Source: Bacteroidota bacterium (GTDB lineage: Bacteria; Bacteroidota; Bacteroidia; B-17B0; Aurantibacillaceae). From it: a stretch of DNA of 64,000 nt. The position numbers and the translations under genes are program-made. Positions 1 through 10,027 of this stretch are shown here, in pieces. The number at the start of each line of letters is the position of its first letter. Position 1 is the first letter of the stretch. The notes under the pieces were generated by a model. The model had not been told where the DNA came from. It saw only the letters and a program-made list of their open reading frames with translations, and made no database searches. The stretch is taken from assembly GCA_013297775.1 (NCBI GenBank), contig JAAFIL010000007.1:29279-93278 (forward strand), given 5' to 3'.

Positions 1-599
1 TCTAAATGATCGGCATCAACGCTTGTAATTAAAGCAATTTGGGGTTGAAGGGTTAAAAACGAACGATCGTATTCATCGGCCTCTACCACCATGTAAGCCT
101 CGCTTTGTTTAGCATCGCCTAAAATTAAATTGGTATTATAGTTTTTAGAAATACCTCCCATAAAAGCATAACAATTTATTCCTGCACTTTTTAGAAGATG
201 CGTTACTAAAGTAGTAGTTGTGGTTTTACCGTGAGTACCAGCAATGGCAATGGTTTTATAGGCTTTAGTTATTTCACCTAATACTTGCGAACGTTTTAAA
301 ATAGTGTAACCTGCGTTTTGTAAAAATAAATACTCTTGATGTGTGTTTGGAACAGCAGGTGTATAAATAACTAATACATCGCTCAACGCATAATTCGCTA
401 AAATTTTTTGTAAGCGATTAACGTCTTCATCAAAATAACATGTAATGTTTTCGTTTTGTAAGTGTGTGGTTAAATCGGTTTGTGTTTTATCGTAACCGTA
501 TATTGTTTTGTTATGGTGATTGAAAAACCTCGCTAAGGCACTCATACCAATGCCTCCAATTCCTAAAAAATAATATAACTTATAATTTAATACATTCAT
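1..599 (-). CDS. murC: UDP-N-acetylmuramate--L-alanine ligase, 3' end cut by window edge
   Basis: Adds L-alanine to UDP-MurNAc in the cytoplasm, the first step of stem-peptide assembly. The visible 199 codons give the Rossmann-like N-domain (GIGGIGMSA near residue 13), then the Mur ligase P-loop AGTHGKTTTTT near residue 118 and the acidic EADEYDRSF stretch near residue 174. The C-terminal domain lies outside the window. The ATG at 599 shares one base with the murG stop (TAATG), so the two are probably translationally coupled. It is the last visible gene of the dcw operon. Identity is secure; only the truncation by the window limits the call. Confidence 0.96.
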   Translation of the reverse strand, partial: MNVLNYKLYYFLGIGGIGMSALARFFNHHNKTIYGYDKTQTDLTTHLQNENITCYFDEDVNRLQKILANYALSDVLVIYTPAVPNTHQEYLFLQNAGYTILKRSQVLGEITKAYKTIAIAGTHGKTTTTTLVTHLLKSAGINCYAFMGGISKNYNTNLILGDAKQSEAYMVVEADEYDRSFLTLQPQIALITSVDADHL

Positions 600-1708
600 T
601 ATGTGGTGTAGTTGGCTAGTTTTAAAACTTCGTGAGCAATAACGCTGGCAGAATTAGGATACGCAAATTGCCGAATATTGGTCTTTAATATTTGTAATTG
701 CGTTTCATCGTTTAATAACTGAATGGCTTGCGCTACCAGTTTTTGCGGGGCTTCGTCATCTTTAACTAAAATAGCTGCTTGTTTATTAACCAAAGCCATT
801 GCGTTTTTAGTTTGATGATCTTCGGCTACATTGGGCGAAGGTACGAGTATGCAGGCTTTATGCCCGTTACACAATTCGGTAACAGAGCTTGCGCCTGCCC
901 GCGAAATAACCACATCGGCGGCGGCATAAGCCATATCCATGCGTTGAATAAATGCTGAGGCTTGCAGCAATTTACTTTGATGTTGTGTAAGCAGTTGCAA
1001 GGCTGTATCGGCATAACTTTTACCCGTTTGCCAAATAAGTTGCACTTGATTTGTTTTAAACAACTCCAAACCCGAAGCAATGGACTCGTTAATCGTTTTT
1101 GCGCCTAAACTTCCACCAATAACTAATATGGTTTTAAGATTCGGATTCAAATTAAAAAAAGATTGCGCTTGTTGGCGTTTGGAGTCTAAGTCATTTATAT
1201 CTTGCCGAACCGGATTACCTGTTAACAGTATTTTCTCTTTAGGAAAAAAAACCTCCATGCCTTCGTAACCGACACAAATGCGATTTACTTTTTTAGCGAG
1301 TAGTTTATTGGTGATACCCGCATAGCCATTTTGTTCTTGGATAAGTGTAGGAATACCCATGGCTGTAGCTGCTTTTAAAACAGGTCCGCTGGCGTATCCA
1401 CCTGTGCCAACAACAACATGTGGTTTAAACGCTTTAATAATTTTTCGGGTTAACCATAAACTTTTCAAAATTAAAAAAGGTAGTTTAAAATTTTGAAGGG
1501 TGAATCGGCGTTGCAATCCTGCAATAGGTACACCAATAATTTGATAACCTGCGGCGGGTACTTTTTCCATTTCCATGCGGCCTAATGCCCCAACAAATAA
1601 AATTTCGGCATGAGGTACTTGTTGCTTGAGTTGGTTGGCAATGGCTACCGCTGGAAAAATATGGCCACCTGTGCCACCACCACTTAATATGATTCGCAAA
1701 GGTTTCAC
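599..1708 (-). CDS. murG: UDP-GlcNAc:undecaprenyl-PP-MurNAc-pentapeptide GlcNAc transferase
   Basis: Converts lipid I to lipid II on the inner face of the cytoplasmic membrane. The 369-aa product has the family's normal length. The N-terminal glycine-rich loop SGGGTGGHIFPA (residues 9-20) and the second-domain loop VIGGSLGAKTINES (about residue 197) are both present, as is the donor-binding stretch SRAGASSVTELCNG. The start is GTG at 1708 and lies 12 bases after the ftsW stop. The order ftsW-murG-murC is the classical dcw order. Confidence 0.97.
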   Translation of the reverse strand: MKPLRIILSGGGTGGHIFPAVAIANQLKQQVPHAEILFVGALGRMEMEKVPAAGYQIIGVPIAGLQRRFTLQNFKLPFLILKSLWLTRKIIKAFKPHVVVGTGGYASGPVLKAATAMGIPTLIQEQNGYAGITNKLLAKKVNRICVGYEGMEVFFPKEKILLTGNPVRQDINDLDSKRQQAQSFFNLNPNLKTILVIGGSLGAKTINESIASGLELFKTNQVQLIWQTGKSYADTALQLLTQHQSKLLQASAFIQRMDMAYAAADVVISRAGASSVTELCNGHKACILVPSPNVAEDHQTKNAMALVNKQAAILVKDDEAPQKLVAQAIQLLNDETQLQILKTNIRQFAYPNSASVIAHEVLKLANYTT

Positions 1709-1720
1709 GTTATTGCTGTA

Positions 1721-2869
1721 TTAAATTGTTTCGAGTTTTTCGCTGGTATTATCTTCGTTGCTACGGCTCACACTTAAAATAATACCCATGGCTACCATCG
1801 TAAACCAAATGGATGTGCCACCCATGCTTACCATTGGCAAAGGTTGACCCGTAACAGGAAATAAATTAACAGCTACGGCCATGTTGATGAGTGCCTGAAA
1901 TACTAAACTAAACGAAAGACCAATAGCTATAAGACCTCCAAAGGTTTTATCTGTATCACGCAAAATGCGAATGCCTCTAAAAAGTAAAATCATGTATAAA
2001 AATAACATGATGAACCCGGTGAGTAAACCGTATTCTTCGATGATGATAGCGTAAATAAAATCGGAGGAGGCTTGAGGTAAAAACGCACGCTGTGTGCTAT
2101 TACCAGGGCCTTTACCAATTACGCCACCGTTGGCTACTGCTATTTTAGCTTGATCGCTTTGGTAATTGGTTTTGGTATCGCCACTGATGAAATTTTCGAT
2201 GCGTGCTTTCCAAGTAGAGCCGCGTGGAATAGCTTCGGGAAATTTAAGTACGACCACGGTTAATAAACTTGCAAATGCTAAACAAGCCCCAAGGATGTAT
2301 AACATAAACTTTGTGCGGATGCGTCCGATAAATAAAAGGCATAAGCAATTTAAGAATAAAAGTGCAGCTGTTGAAAAGTTGGCTGGTAAAATTAAAGCGC
2401 AAATTAAACCAATGGGTAACAGTAATAATTTAATAACCCCTTTAAATTCTTTTAACTCATCTTGCTTTATGGTTAATACGCGCGCTACATATAACAACAA
2501 CATAATTTTGGCTACATCCGACGATTGAAAGGTTAATCCAATACCCGGAATTTCAATCCAACGGCTAGCATCACCAGCACTTACACCCCTTAATAATGTA
2601 TAAAGTAATAAAGGCACGCATAACAAAAAACCAATTTGCGCCACCTTTGCAAATACGGTGTATTTTAATTTATGAAACACGTAAGCAATACCAAAACCCA
2701 GAACAATAATGACAAAGTGTTTAATTAAATAATACTCGGAGTTGCCTTGTTTAAATTTATGCGCTAGTGTTACAACGGCACTATATACTACTAATACAGA
2801 GATGAGTGATAGCAACATCATAATGGCCCAAATAACTTTATCGCCCTTTAAATATGTAAATAGTTTCAT
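1721..2869 (-). CDS. ftsW: SEDS-family septal peptidoglycan polymerase FtsW
   Basis: A polytopic membrane protein of 382 aa that polymerises lipid II at the septum together with its partner PBP, encoded upstream here as ftsI. It has about ten hydrophobic segments. The SEDS signatures are visible: the region around IGKGPGNSTQRAFLPQASSD (residues 245-265), followed by DFIYAIIIEEYG, and near the C-terminus the loop LPVTGQPLPMVSMGGTS type sequence. RodA is the alternative family member, but position between murD and murG makes FtsW the better call. ATG at 2869 starts 10 bases after the small murD-like gene. Confidence 0.93.
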   Translation of the reverse strand: MKLFTYLKGDKVIWAIMMLLSLISVLVVYSAVVTLAHKFKQGNSEYYLIKHFVIIVLGFGIAYVFHKLKYTVFAKVAQIGFLLCVPLLLYTLLRGVSAGDASRWIEIPGIGLTFQSSDVAKIMLLLYVARVLTIKQDELKEFKGVIKLLLLPIGLICALILPANFSTAALLFLNCLCLLFIGRIRTKFMLYILGACLAFASLLTVVVLKFPEAIPRGSTWKARIENFISGDTKTNYQSDQAKIAVANGGVIGKGPGNSTQRAFLPQASSDFIYAIIIEEYGLLTGFIMLFLYMILLFRGIRILRDTDKTFGGLIAIGLSFSLVFQALINMAVAVNLFPVTGQPLPMVSMGGTSIWFTMVAMGIILSVSRSNEDNTSEKLETI

Positions 2870-2879
2870 CTAACTTATT

Positions 2880-3347
2880 TTAAATACTGTTTACTTCACG
2901 CTTGAATCGATCGCCTCTGTTTTTATAGTTATCAAATGCTTCGTTGCTTGAGCAAGCTGGAGAAAACATAACCACATCGCCTTTGCCAGCTATCATTACA
3001 CTTAACTCAACCGCTTCTTTTAAGCTGTGTGCATTGGTAATTAAGCAGGGTTGTTGACGCATGACGTTAAATAATTTCTCTTTCTCTTTGCCCATGTAGA
3101 TTACTGCTTTTAATTTACTGAGTTCGGCATTTAGTAAAAATCCATAATCTACGTGTCGGTCTTCGCCTCCTATTAACAAGATGAGTTTTGCTTGTAGAGC
3201 GTTAATCGCATTTACTGTTGCCTTAATTGTAATAGAACGAGAGTCGTTAATAAACGTTACACCCTTGTGTTCGGCTACCCATTCCAATTGGTGAGGCTGG
3301 GCATTGATAGCCTTTAACACTGCGGTATTTAACACCGTTGTTTCCAT
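2880..3347 (-). CDS. stand-alone MurD C-terminal-domain paralogue
   Basis: A 155-aa protein that matches only the third (C-terminal) domain of MurD. Its HQLEWV, FINDSRSIT, GGEDRHVDY and FSPACSSNEAF motifs line up with HRLEFV, FINDSKATN, GGQDKGNDY and LSPACASFDLF of the full MurD encoded immediately upstream, in the same order and spacing. There is no P-loop or N-domain, so it cannot be a complete ligase. The lysine of the DSKATN loop is replaced by arginine, and the lysine of GGxDKG is also lost. It starts 3 bases after the murD stop and ends 10 bases before ftsW, so it is cotranscribed. It is probably an old partial tandem duplication kept as an intact reading frame; function unknown. Confidence 0.85.
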   Translation of the reverse strand: METTVLNTAVLKAINAQPHQLEWVAEHKGVTFINDSRSITIKATVNAINALQAKLILLIGGEDRHVDYGFLLNAELSKLKAVIYMGKEKEKLFNVMRQQPCLITNAHSLKEAVELSVMIAGKGDVVMFSPACSSNEAFDNYKNRGDRFKREVNSI

Positions 3348-3350
3348 TTT

Positions 3351-4697
3351 TTATAATGATCTTACAGCGGCTTTAAATTGCATACCACGGTCTTCGTAGT
3401 TTTGAAACAAATCAAAACTGGCGCAAGCGGGCGATAATAAAACGACATCTCCTTTTTTACTTAACTTGTAAGACGAAACAACCGCATCGGCAGCGGTATC
3501 GGTTTCAACAATGGTTTCAATAACGCCTTGAAAAGCATTGATGATTTTTTGATTGTCTTTGCCTAAACAAACGATGGCTTTTACTTTAGCCTTTACGAGT
3601 TCTATTAGTTCGTTATAATCGTTGCCTTTATCTTGGCCTCCACAAATCCACACAACTGATTTTTGCATGCTTTCGAGGGCATACCAGGCGGAGTTAACGT
3701 TGGTGGCTTTAGAGTCGTTAATAAACTCTATGCCGTTAATAGACGCTACAAATTCGAGGCGGTGTTCTACACCTTGAAAATCTTGCAGGCTATCGCGGAT
3801 AGATTCTTTACGCACATCTACGATGCGCGAGGCCATTGCGGCGGCCATGCTGTTGTAAACATTATGTTTACCTTGCAATGCTAATTGTTCAATTGTCATA
3901 ATTAAGGGTTCTTGCTCTGGTTTATAATTAAGGGTTAACTGGTTCGTATTTAAAAACGCGCCATCGCCTTCTATTGATTGATAGATGCTGAACGGAATCA
4001 GCTTGGCTACTGGGGTGCGGGAGGATATATAATTACTAATCACTTTATCATCGGCACAATACACAAAGTGGTTGGCTGCGGTTTGATTTTGAAGGATACG
4101 AAATTTTGAGGCAGCATAGTTTTCAAATTTATAATCGTAGCGATCTAAATGATCGGGTGTAATGTTTAATAAAACAGCCACGTCAGCTCGAAATGTAAAC
4201 ATTCCATCTAATTGAAAACTGCTAAGTTCTAATACATAATAATCGAAGTGTTCGGTAGCCACTTGATAGGCAAAACTTTTCCCAACATTGCCTGCCAATC
4301 CAACATTGTAACCTGCATTTTTAAGAATGTGATACGTTAATAAAGTAGTTGTTGTTTTACCATTAGAACCTGTTATGCAAATTGTTTTGGCCGAGGTGTA
4401 ACGCCCAGCAAATTCAATTTCGCTAATCACAGGAATATTTTTTTCTTTTAGTTTCACTACTAATTCTACTTTATCGGGTATGCCTGGACTTTTAATAACC
4501 TCCGTTGCATTTACTATTTTTGCTTCGGTGTGTTGCCCTTCTTCAAACTCAATGTGGTGTTCTATTAATTGGGTTTTGTATTTTTCATTTACAAAATTTT
4601 TATCGCTTACGAATACGTCATACCCCTTCTGTTTAGCCAGTATTGCACTGCCTACACCGCTTTCGCCACTTCCTAATATGACTAATCTTTTATTCAC
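3351..4697 (-). CDS. murD: UDP-N-acetylmuramoyl-L-alanine--D-glutamate ligase
   Basis: Adds D-glutamate to UDP-MurNAc-L-Ala. All three Mur-ligase domains are present in 448 aa: N-domain with LGSGESGVGSA, the central ATP-binding domain with the P-loop TGSNGKTTTT near residue 110 and LNITPDHLDRY, and the C-domain with HRLEFV, NDSKATN and LLSPACASFD. The start is GTG at 4697, directly abutting the mraY stop. It is followed by an independent copy of the C-domain (2880-3347). Confidence 0.97.
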   Translation of the reverse strand: MNKRLVILGSGESGVGSAILAKQKGYDVFVSDKNFVNEKYKTQLIEHHIEFEEGQHTEAKIVNATEVIKSPGIPDKVELVVKLKEKNIPVISEIEFAGRYTSAKTICITGSNGKTTTTLLTYHILKNAGYNVGLAGNVGKSFAYQVATEHFDYYVLELSSFQLDGMFTFRADVAVLLNITPDHLDRYDYKFENYAASKFRILQNQTAANHFVYCADDKVISNYISSRTPVAKLIPFSIYQSIEGDGAFLNTNQLTLNYKPEQEPLIMTIEQLALQGKHNVYNSMAAAMASRIVDVRKESIRDSLQDFQGVEHRLEFVASINGIEFINDSKATNVNSAWYALESMQKSVVWICGGQDKGNDYNELIELVKAKVKAIVCLGKDNQKIINAFQGVIETIVETDTAADAVVSSYKLSKKGDVVLLSPACASFDLFQNYEDRGMQFKAAVRSL

Positions 4698-5963
4698 TTA
4701 ACGTAATTTGAGTGTTACAAAAGTTAATACTGCTAACATGATGCTAATGATTAAAAAACGCATGACAATTTTTGATTCATGAAATCCAGATTTTTGATAA
4801 TGGTGATGAAGCGGTGCCATTTTAAATAAACGATTTGCTTGTGCATACTCTAAACCTTTGCGTTTCTTTTGATATTTAAAATAATACACTTGCATAATCA
4901 CCGATAAGCTTTCTACAAAAAATACACCACATAAAATTGGAATCAGTAGTTCTTTACGAATGGCAATGGCAAACACGGCTATGATTCCACCGATGGCTAA
5001 GCTACCTGTATCGCCCATAAATACTTGTGCTGGAAAGGAGTTGTACCAAAGAAAACCAATGCACGCGCCAATGAATGCGGCAATAAATACTACTAACTCG
5101 CCCGTGTAAGGGATATACATGATGTTGAGGTAATCGGCAAATACCATGTTGCCACTCACGTAAGCAAAAATGCCTAATACCACTCCAATGATGGCACTTG
5201 TTCCGGCGGCTAATCCATCAATGCCATCGGTAATGTTGGCACCATTAGATACAGCGGTTACAACTATAATAACCATAGGTATAAAAATGAGCCATCCGTA
5301 TTTCATGCAATCGTCGCAAGCCCAAGAAATAAATTTGGCGTAATCTAACTCGTTATTTTTTACAAAGGGTATTGTGGTTTTAAGCGTTTTTACTGGTGTT
5401 TCAGCATACTTCGGGATTTTTAAATCGGTTTGTTGATTGGGGTTATTAATGGCCCAACTACTTGTTGAGTTAGAGTCCACACGTTCTTTAATAACTACAT
5501 CGGGGTGCCAATACAAAACGCAACCTACAATTAAACCGATACCTACTTGACCAATAATTTTGAATTTGCCTTGTAAGCCTTCTTTGTTTTTTTTGAATAC
5601 TTTGATGTAATCGTCTAAAAAACCTAAGCCGCCTAACCATATTGTAGAGATGACCATTAGGATAATATAGACGTTTAATATTTTAGAAAATAATAAAGTG
5701 GGAATGAGTATAGCTGCAATAATGATTAACCCGCCCATTGTAGGTGTGCCCGCTTTTTTGGTTTGTCCTTCGAGGCCCAATTCGCGAATGGTTTCGCCAA
5801 TTTGTTTGCGTCTAATAAATTCGATGATGCGTTTGCCGAACACCATAGATATAAGTAGTGATACAATAAGTGCCAAAGCGGCTCGGAAGGAGATGTATTG
5901 AAACGCGCCAGCTCCTGGGATATTAAATAAACGATCGAGGTATGTAATTAAATAATACAGCAT
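4698..5963 (-). CDS. mraY: phospho-MurNAc-pentapeptide transferase
   Basis: Integral membrane enzyme that makes lipid I from UDP-MurNAc-pentapeptide and undecaprenyl phosphate. At 421 aa it is longer than the roughly 360-aa proteobacterial enzymes. The extra length is a hydrophilic insert between about residues 165 and 225, which I know as a common feature of Bacteroidota MraY. Family motifs: GTPTMGG near residue 72, [10 protein letters not shown] near residue 112, [24 protein letters not shown], and PLHHHYQ near the C-terminus. The aspartates of these motifs bind Mg2+ and substrate. It abuts murE and murD without gaps. Confidence 0.97.
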   Translation of the reverse strand: MLYYLITYLDRLFNIPGAGAFQYISFRAALALIVSLLISMVFGKRIIEFIRRKQIGETIRELGLEGQTKKAGTPTMGGLIIIAAILIPTLLFSKILNVYIILMVISTIWLGGLGFLDDYIKVFKKNKEGLQGKFKIIGQVGIGLIVGCVLYWHPDVVIKERVDSNSTSSWAINNPNQQTDLKIPKYAETPVKTLKTTIPFVKNNELDYAKFISWACDDCMKYGWLIFIPMVIIVVTAVSNGANITDGIDGLAAGTSAIIGVVLGIFAYVSGNMVFADYLNIMYIPYTGELVVFIAAFIGACIGFLWYNSFPAQVFMGDTGSLAIGGIIAVFAIAIRKELLIPILCGVFFVESLSVIMQVYYFKYQKKRKGLEYAQANRLFKMAPLHHHYQKSGFHESKIVMRFLIISIMLAVLTFVTLKLR

Positions 5964-7427
5964 CTATATTCCTAAGGTTTGAAAGGTTTCTTTTAATAAT
6001 TCGAAGTCGTCGAAAGGGTGTTTAATGCCTTTAATTTCTTGGTACTTTTCGTGTCCTTTACCTGCAATCAAAATAATATCGCCTTTAGAGGCTAGGCTGC
6101 AAGCGGTTTTAATGGCTTCTTTACGATCGCTAATGCGTAGTGTCTTTTTTCGATCGGTTGGTGCTATGCCCTTTTCCATTTGATTTAAAATTTCTTCGGG
6201 GTCTTCGCTACGTGGGTTATCGGAAGTTAAAATAACACGGTTACTGTATTCGCAAGCAATAGCAGCCATTACAGGACGTTTAGTGGAATCGCGATCGCCG
6301 CCACAACCCGCTAAAGTGATAACTTGTTCGTTACCGTTTCTGATGTCTTTAATGGTTTCTAATACATTTTTGAGTGCATCGGGGGTGTGCGCATAATCCA
6401 CAATGCCTATTACGCCTGTTGTGGATTTAAGGTATTGAAAACGTCCTTCAACCGAATTCAAATTGCTTAGTGCGGTTAACACGTTGATTTTATCTTGCTT
6501 CAATAAAATGGCAGCACCATATACGGCCAGTACGTTGTAGGCATTAAAAGTACCAATGAGTTTTACCCAAAGCTCTTGATTATCTATGTTTAATAATAAG
6601 CCATTGAGGTGATTTTCGATGATGCGGCATTTAAAGTCGGCAACGGTTTGTAAACTATAAGTATATTTTTGTGCTTTTGTATTTTGCATCATCACTAAGC
6701 CATTGCGGTCGTCGCGATTTACTAAGGCAAACGCATCGGCTGATAGCGCATCGAAAAATCCTTTTTTAGCTTTTATATAGTCGTTAAATGTTTTATGATA
6801 ATCTAGGTGATCGTGTGTGATGTTAGAAAAAAGTGCACCTATAAATTGTAAGCCGGCGATGCGGTGTTGCGCTACTGCATGTGAGCTAACTTCCATAAAC
6901 ACATACTCGCAACCTTGTGCTACCATAGTTTGCAACAGTTCGTTAAGTGCTAAGGCATCGGGTGTGGTATGCGTGGAAGGGATAATGGTGTTATTGATTT
7001 TATTTTGAACGGTTGAGAGTAATCCAACTGAATAGCCTAATGATTTGAATAAATTAAACAGCAACGTTACGGTTGTTGTTTTACCGTTAGTACCTGTTAC
7101 ACCTACTAGTTTTAATTTGGTAGAAGGGTTATCGTAAAAATGACAAGCCATTAAGCCTAGAGCATAGGTTGAACTACTTACTTTTATATAGGTTACTTGC
7201 TCGTTTAATATGCTTGGCATTTGCTCGCAAACAATAGCATTAGCGCCCGCTTCGATGGCTTTATCAATAAAATCATGTCCATCTACCGCAGTGCCTCGTG
7301 TAGCAATAAACACGCTGTCTTTTTTTATTTTACGGGAGTCGAAAGTAATACCAGCTACGGCAATGTGCGTGCTGCCAACTACTTCTTCGAGTCTAACTTT
7401 ATATAATATGTCGCTTAGTAGTTTCAT
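5964..7427 (-). CDS. murE: UDP-MurNAc-tripeptide synthetase, meso-diaminopimelate type
   Basis: Adds the third residue of the stem peptide. The 487-aa protein has the N-domain with DSRKIKKDSVFIA, the P-loop GVTGTNGKTTTV near residue 110, and the C-domain. The motif SDNPRSEDP near residue 407 carries the DNPR signature that marks enzymes using meso-diaminopimelate rather than lysine, so the cell wall is inferred to be of the A1-gamma type. The carbamylated-lysine region and THTTPD, which contacts UMAG, are also seen. It abuts ftsI and mraY. Confidence 0.97.
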   Translation of the reverse strand: MKLLSDILYKVRLEEVVGSTHIAVAGITFDSRKIKKDSVFIATRGTAVDGHDFIDKAIEAGANAIVCEQMPSILNEQVTYIKVSSSTYALGLMACHFYDNPSTKLKLVGVTGTNGKTTTVTLLFNLFKSLGYSVGLLSTVQNKINNTIIPSTHTTPDALALNELLQTMVAQGCEYVFMEVSSHAVAQHRIAGLQFIGALFSNITHDHLDYHKTFNDYIKAKKGFFDALSADAFALVNRDDRNGLVMMQNTKAQKYTYSLQTVADFKCRIIENHLNGLLLNIDNQELWVKLIGTFNAYNVLAVYGAAILLKQDKINVLTALSNLNSVEGRFQYLKSTTGVIGIVDYAHTPDALKNVLETIKDIRNGNEQVITLAGCGGDRDSTKRPVMAAIACEYSNRVILTSDNPRSEDPEEILNQMEKGIAPTDRKKTLRISDRKEAIKTACSLASKGDIILIAGKGHEKYQEIKGIKHPFDDFELLKETFQTLGI

Positions 7428-9557
7428 TTACGAACTCAGTAATAATTCTATTTTTTCACCTTTTGCAAATTTTTGTCCAGCTTCTTTACTTTGTTTTTTT
7501 ACTGAACCAAAACCTTGTACTTTAACGTGAAGGCCGCAGTTCTCTAACAGAAATAAGGCGTCTTTAGCCGACATGCCTAATACATTGGGCATGACACGTT
7601 TATTTAATTGCGTTTCAATTTTACTTTCGTTAGCTACAACTTTAGAAGTATCGGCAGTGTTTATTGTTACATAGCGTTCGCTTTGTGCGTTTACTTTAGA
7701 AGGGATGGCCAACTGTGTTGTTATATAGCGTAACTCGTTGCCTTTGGTTTTAATAACACTTGGTGTTTGACTTAAAAAATCGTTCGATTTGTTTAATGGT
7801 TTAATAAAATCTAATCCACCTGAATATACTTTTTCAGCAATTTCTTTAAACACCGGGCCTGAAACTAATCCACCGTAATAATCGCCTTTAGTAGGATTAT
7901 TAATGATAACAATACAAGTGTATAAGGGATTATCGGCTGGGAAATACCCTACAAATGAAGCTTGATAGGTTGTACCTTGCGACTTGTAATCGCCGTTCTT
8001 CGCAATTTGAGCCGTGCCTGTTTTTCCACCAACTTTAAATGCGGTAATGTTTAACCCTTTACCACTTCCATTTTTAACAACCCCTTCCATCATTTGTTTG
8101 GCTTTAGCAATAGTGGAAGGCTTCACTATTTTTTCGGCAATAATTTCGGGTGCAAATGTTTTAACTAAGGTGCCATTGCGTCGAATTTCTTTAACAAACA
8201 TGGGCTTTACCATGGTGCCGTTGTTGGCAATAGCATTGTATAAACTTAGGGTATGCAAAGGTGTTAAGAGGCTTTCGTAACCAATGCTTAACCAAGGCAA
8301 AGTTGTACCATACCAATCTTTATCTTTTGGTTTTTTAATACGCGCCGTTCCTTCGCCAGGAATAGATAAACCGAGTTTGCCGTTGAGGTGAAAGGATAAA
8401 AGTTTATCGGTAAATTGTTTTGGGTTCTTAGAAAAGTATTTTGTTATTAGTTTACTAACCCCAACGTTAGAAGAGGTTTCAAACACTTGTTGCACGGTTA
8501 AAGTAGTTGTTTTAGGGGGATGTGCATCGCGCATACGACGGTCGTAATACACGCATTCGCCATTGCCCACATTAACTTTTTCATCTAAGCTAACCTCGTA
8601 CGAATCGAACGTAGCTAATAGCGATGCTAACTTAAATGTTGAGCCTGGTTCGGTTGGATAACCCAATGCGTAATTTAAGTTTTCGGTATAGTTGGTAGAG
8701 TCTCCCATTTTTGTAGAATGTGATAAATTAGCAATGGCTTTTACTTGTCCAGTTTTCACTTCCATTAATACGGCACAGCCATGCGAGGCCTGATTTTTTA
8801 TTAAGGCTTTTAATAACGCATGCTCGGCTACATCTTGAATGTTGATATCAATGCTGGTATATAAATCGCTACCATCTTTTGGTTCTACTTCGTTTTCGTC
8901 GTTAATGGGTCGCCACACATCGCCTGCAATTTTTTGCATTAAGCGTTTGCCGCTAACACCCATTAAGGTGCTATCGAAAGCTCCTTCTAAACCAACAGGT
9001 TTAATGCCCGTGCGCGACATGCCAATAGTGCGGGCGGCCAACATTTGAAATGGGCGTTCGCGACGGTTCGTTTGTAAGGTTACCAAACCTCCGCGTCGTC
9101 CTTTTCTTAAGATAGGAAATGTTTTAAGCGTTTGTAAATCTTTGTGCGCTACGTTGCGCTGCAAGACCACATAACGGTCTTTTTCTTTCCGAGCGTTTAT
9201 TAATATTTTTTTGTATTCGGCTGGGCTTCTATCGTGAAATAAACTACTTAATAATAGTGCTAACGAGTCGCGGTCTTTCTTAAACAATTTAGTGTCTATG
9301 CTTGGTGCGCAAATATCTATACCTACTTCGTAATAAGGCAAACTAGTGGCTAATAAGGCTCCATTGGCATCAAAAATATTTCCACGTACTGCTTCAATTT
9401 CAAATACTTTGGTGGTGTAGGTTTCGGCTTTATTACGCCATTCATCGCCTTGTACAAATTGTATTACACAGATGCGATAGAGTATGGCAAAAGCAAACAC
9501 GCACATAAAGATGTACATGAGGTAAGTACGGGATAGTATGTCTTTTTTATTTTCCAC
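7428..9557 (-). CDS. ftsI: class B penicillin-binding protein with C-terminal PASTA domain (FtsI/PBP3 type)
   Basis: Septal transpeptidase of 709 aa. One N-terminal membrane anchor (about residues 11-31) is followed by the PBP dimerisation domain and the transpeptidase domain. Catalytic motifs are all visible: STFK in EPGSTFKLASL (near residue 305), SSN in ETSSNVGVSK, and KTGTAQ near residue 513. The C-terminal 60 residues, beginning MPNVLGMSAKDAL, form one PASTA domain. The GTG start at 9557 lies 2 bases after the ftsL stop. The partner polymerase is the FtsW encoded downstream. Confidence 0.95.
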   Translation of the reverse strand: MENKKDILSRTYLMYIFMCVFAFAILYRICVIQFVQGDEWRNKAETYTTKVFEIEAVRGNIFDANGALLATSLPYYEVGIDICAPSIDTKLFKKDRDSLALLLSSLFHDRSPAEYKKILINARKEKDRYVVLQRNVAHKDLQTLKTFPILRKGRRGGLVTLQTNRRERPFQMLAARTIGMSRTGIKPVGLEGAFDSTLMGVSGKRLMQKIAGDVWRPINDENEVEPKDGSDLYTSIDINIQDVAEHALLKALIKNQASHGCAVLMEVKTGQVKAIANLSHSTKMGDSTNYTENLNYALGYPTEPGSTFKLASLLATFDSYEVSLDEKVNVGNGECVYYDRRMRDAHPPKTTTLTVQQVFETSSNVGVSKLITKYFSKNPKQFTDKLLSFHLNGKLGLSIPGEGTARIKKPKDKDWYGTTLPWLSIGYESLLTPLHTLSLYNAIANNGTMVKPMFVKEIRRNGTLVKTFAPEIIAEKIVKPSTIAKAKQMMEGVVKNGSGKGLNITAFKVGGKTGTAQIAKNGDYKSQGTTYQASFVGYFPADNPLYTCIVIINNPTKGDYYGGLVSGPVFKEIAEKVYSGGLDFIKPLNKSNDFLSQTPSVIKTKGNELRYITTQLAIPSKVNAQSERYVTINTADTSKVVANESKIETQLNKRVMPNVLGMSAKDALFLLENCGLHVKVQGFGSVKKQSKEAGQKFAKGEKIELLLSS

Positions 9558-9559
9558 GT

Positions 9560-10015
9560 TTACTTGATTACTTTGTATAATTCGTTACTGTCCACTTCAA
9601 TTTTCATGGGTGGTACTACTGGCTCTTTCAGTCCTAAAGTATCTACTGCATTAGCCACTTCGCTTTGTTTACTGGCAAACATTAATTCGCTTTTGGTAGA
9701 AATATAATCGGAGCGTAATTCTTTTAATTGATTGGCTATTTTATTTGTTTCGCGTATGGTATCATCGGCATAATACCCGTAAGCAATGTATAAGATGGCA
9801 ATACCTGCTAAGAACATGATGAAAGGCACGGTTTTCAACGTTTTTTCGTTGGTTAAAAATGCGCCACTAAACACGGTTGATAAGCCTTTTGCTAAAACTC
9901 CTTTTTTATAATTTTTTTTAGGCTTTTCAGTAACAGCCACGTTTTCTTCCCGTTCGGTTTTTTCTTCCGAGCGATTGGTTTCTACGTTAGGTATTTCTCT
10001 GTATGTATTAGCCAT
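9560..10015 (-). CDS. ftsL: FtsL-like divisome membrane protein
   Basis: A 151-aa single-pass protein. A charged cytoplasmic N-terminus of about 80 residues rich in E and K is followed by one hydrophobic segment (VPFIMFLAGIAILYIAYGYY, residues 82-101) and a heptad-like periplasmic helix. This is the topology of FtsL, which links FtsQ/FtsB to FtsW/FtsI. Sequence conservation in this family is poor, so the name rests on topology and on its position between rsmH and ftsI. The cytoplasmic tail is longer than in E. coli, as in other Bacteroidota. Confidence 0.8.
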   Translation of the reverse strand: MANTYREIPNVETNRSEEKTEREENVAVTEKPKKNYKKGVLAKGLSTVFSGAFLTNEKTLKTVPFIMFLAGIAILYIAYGYYADDTIRETNKIANQLKELRSDYISTKSELMFASKQSEVANAVDTLGLKEPVVPPMKIEVDSNELYKVIK

Positions 10016-10027
10016 TGCTTTACTTAT

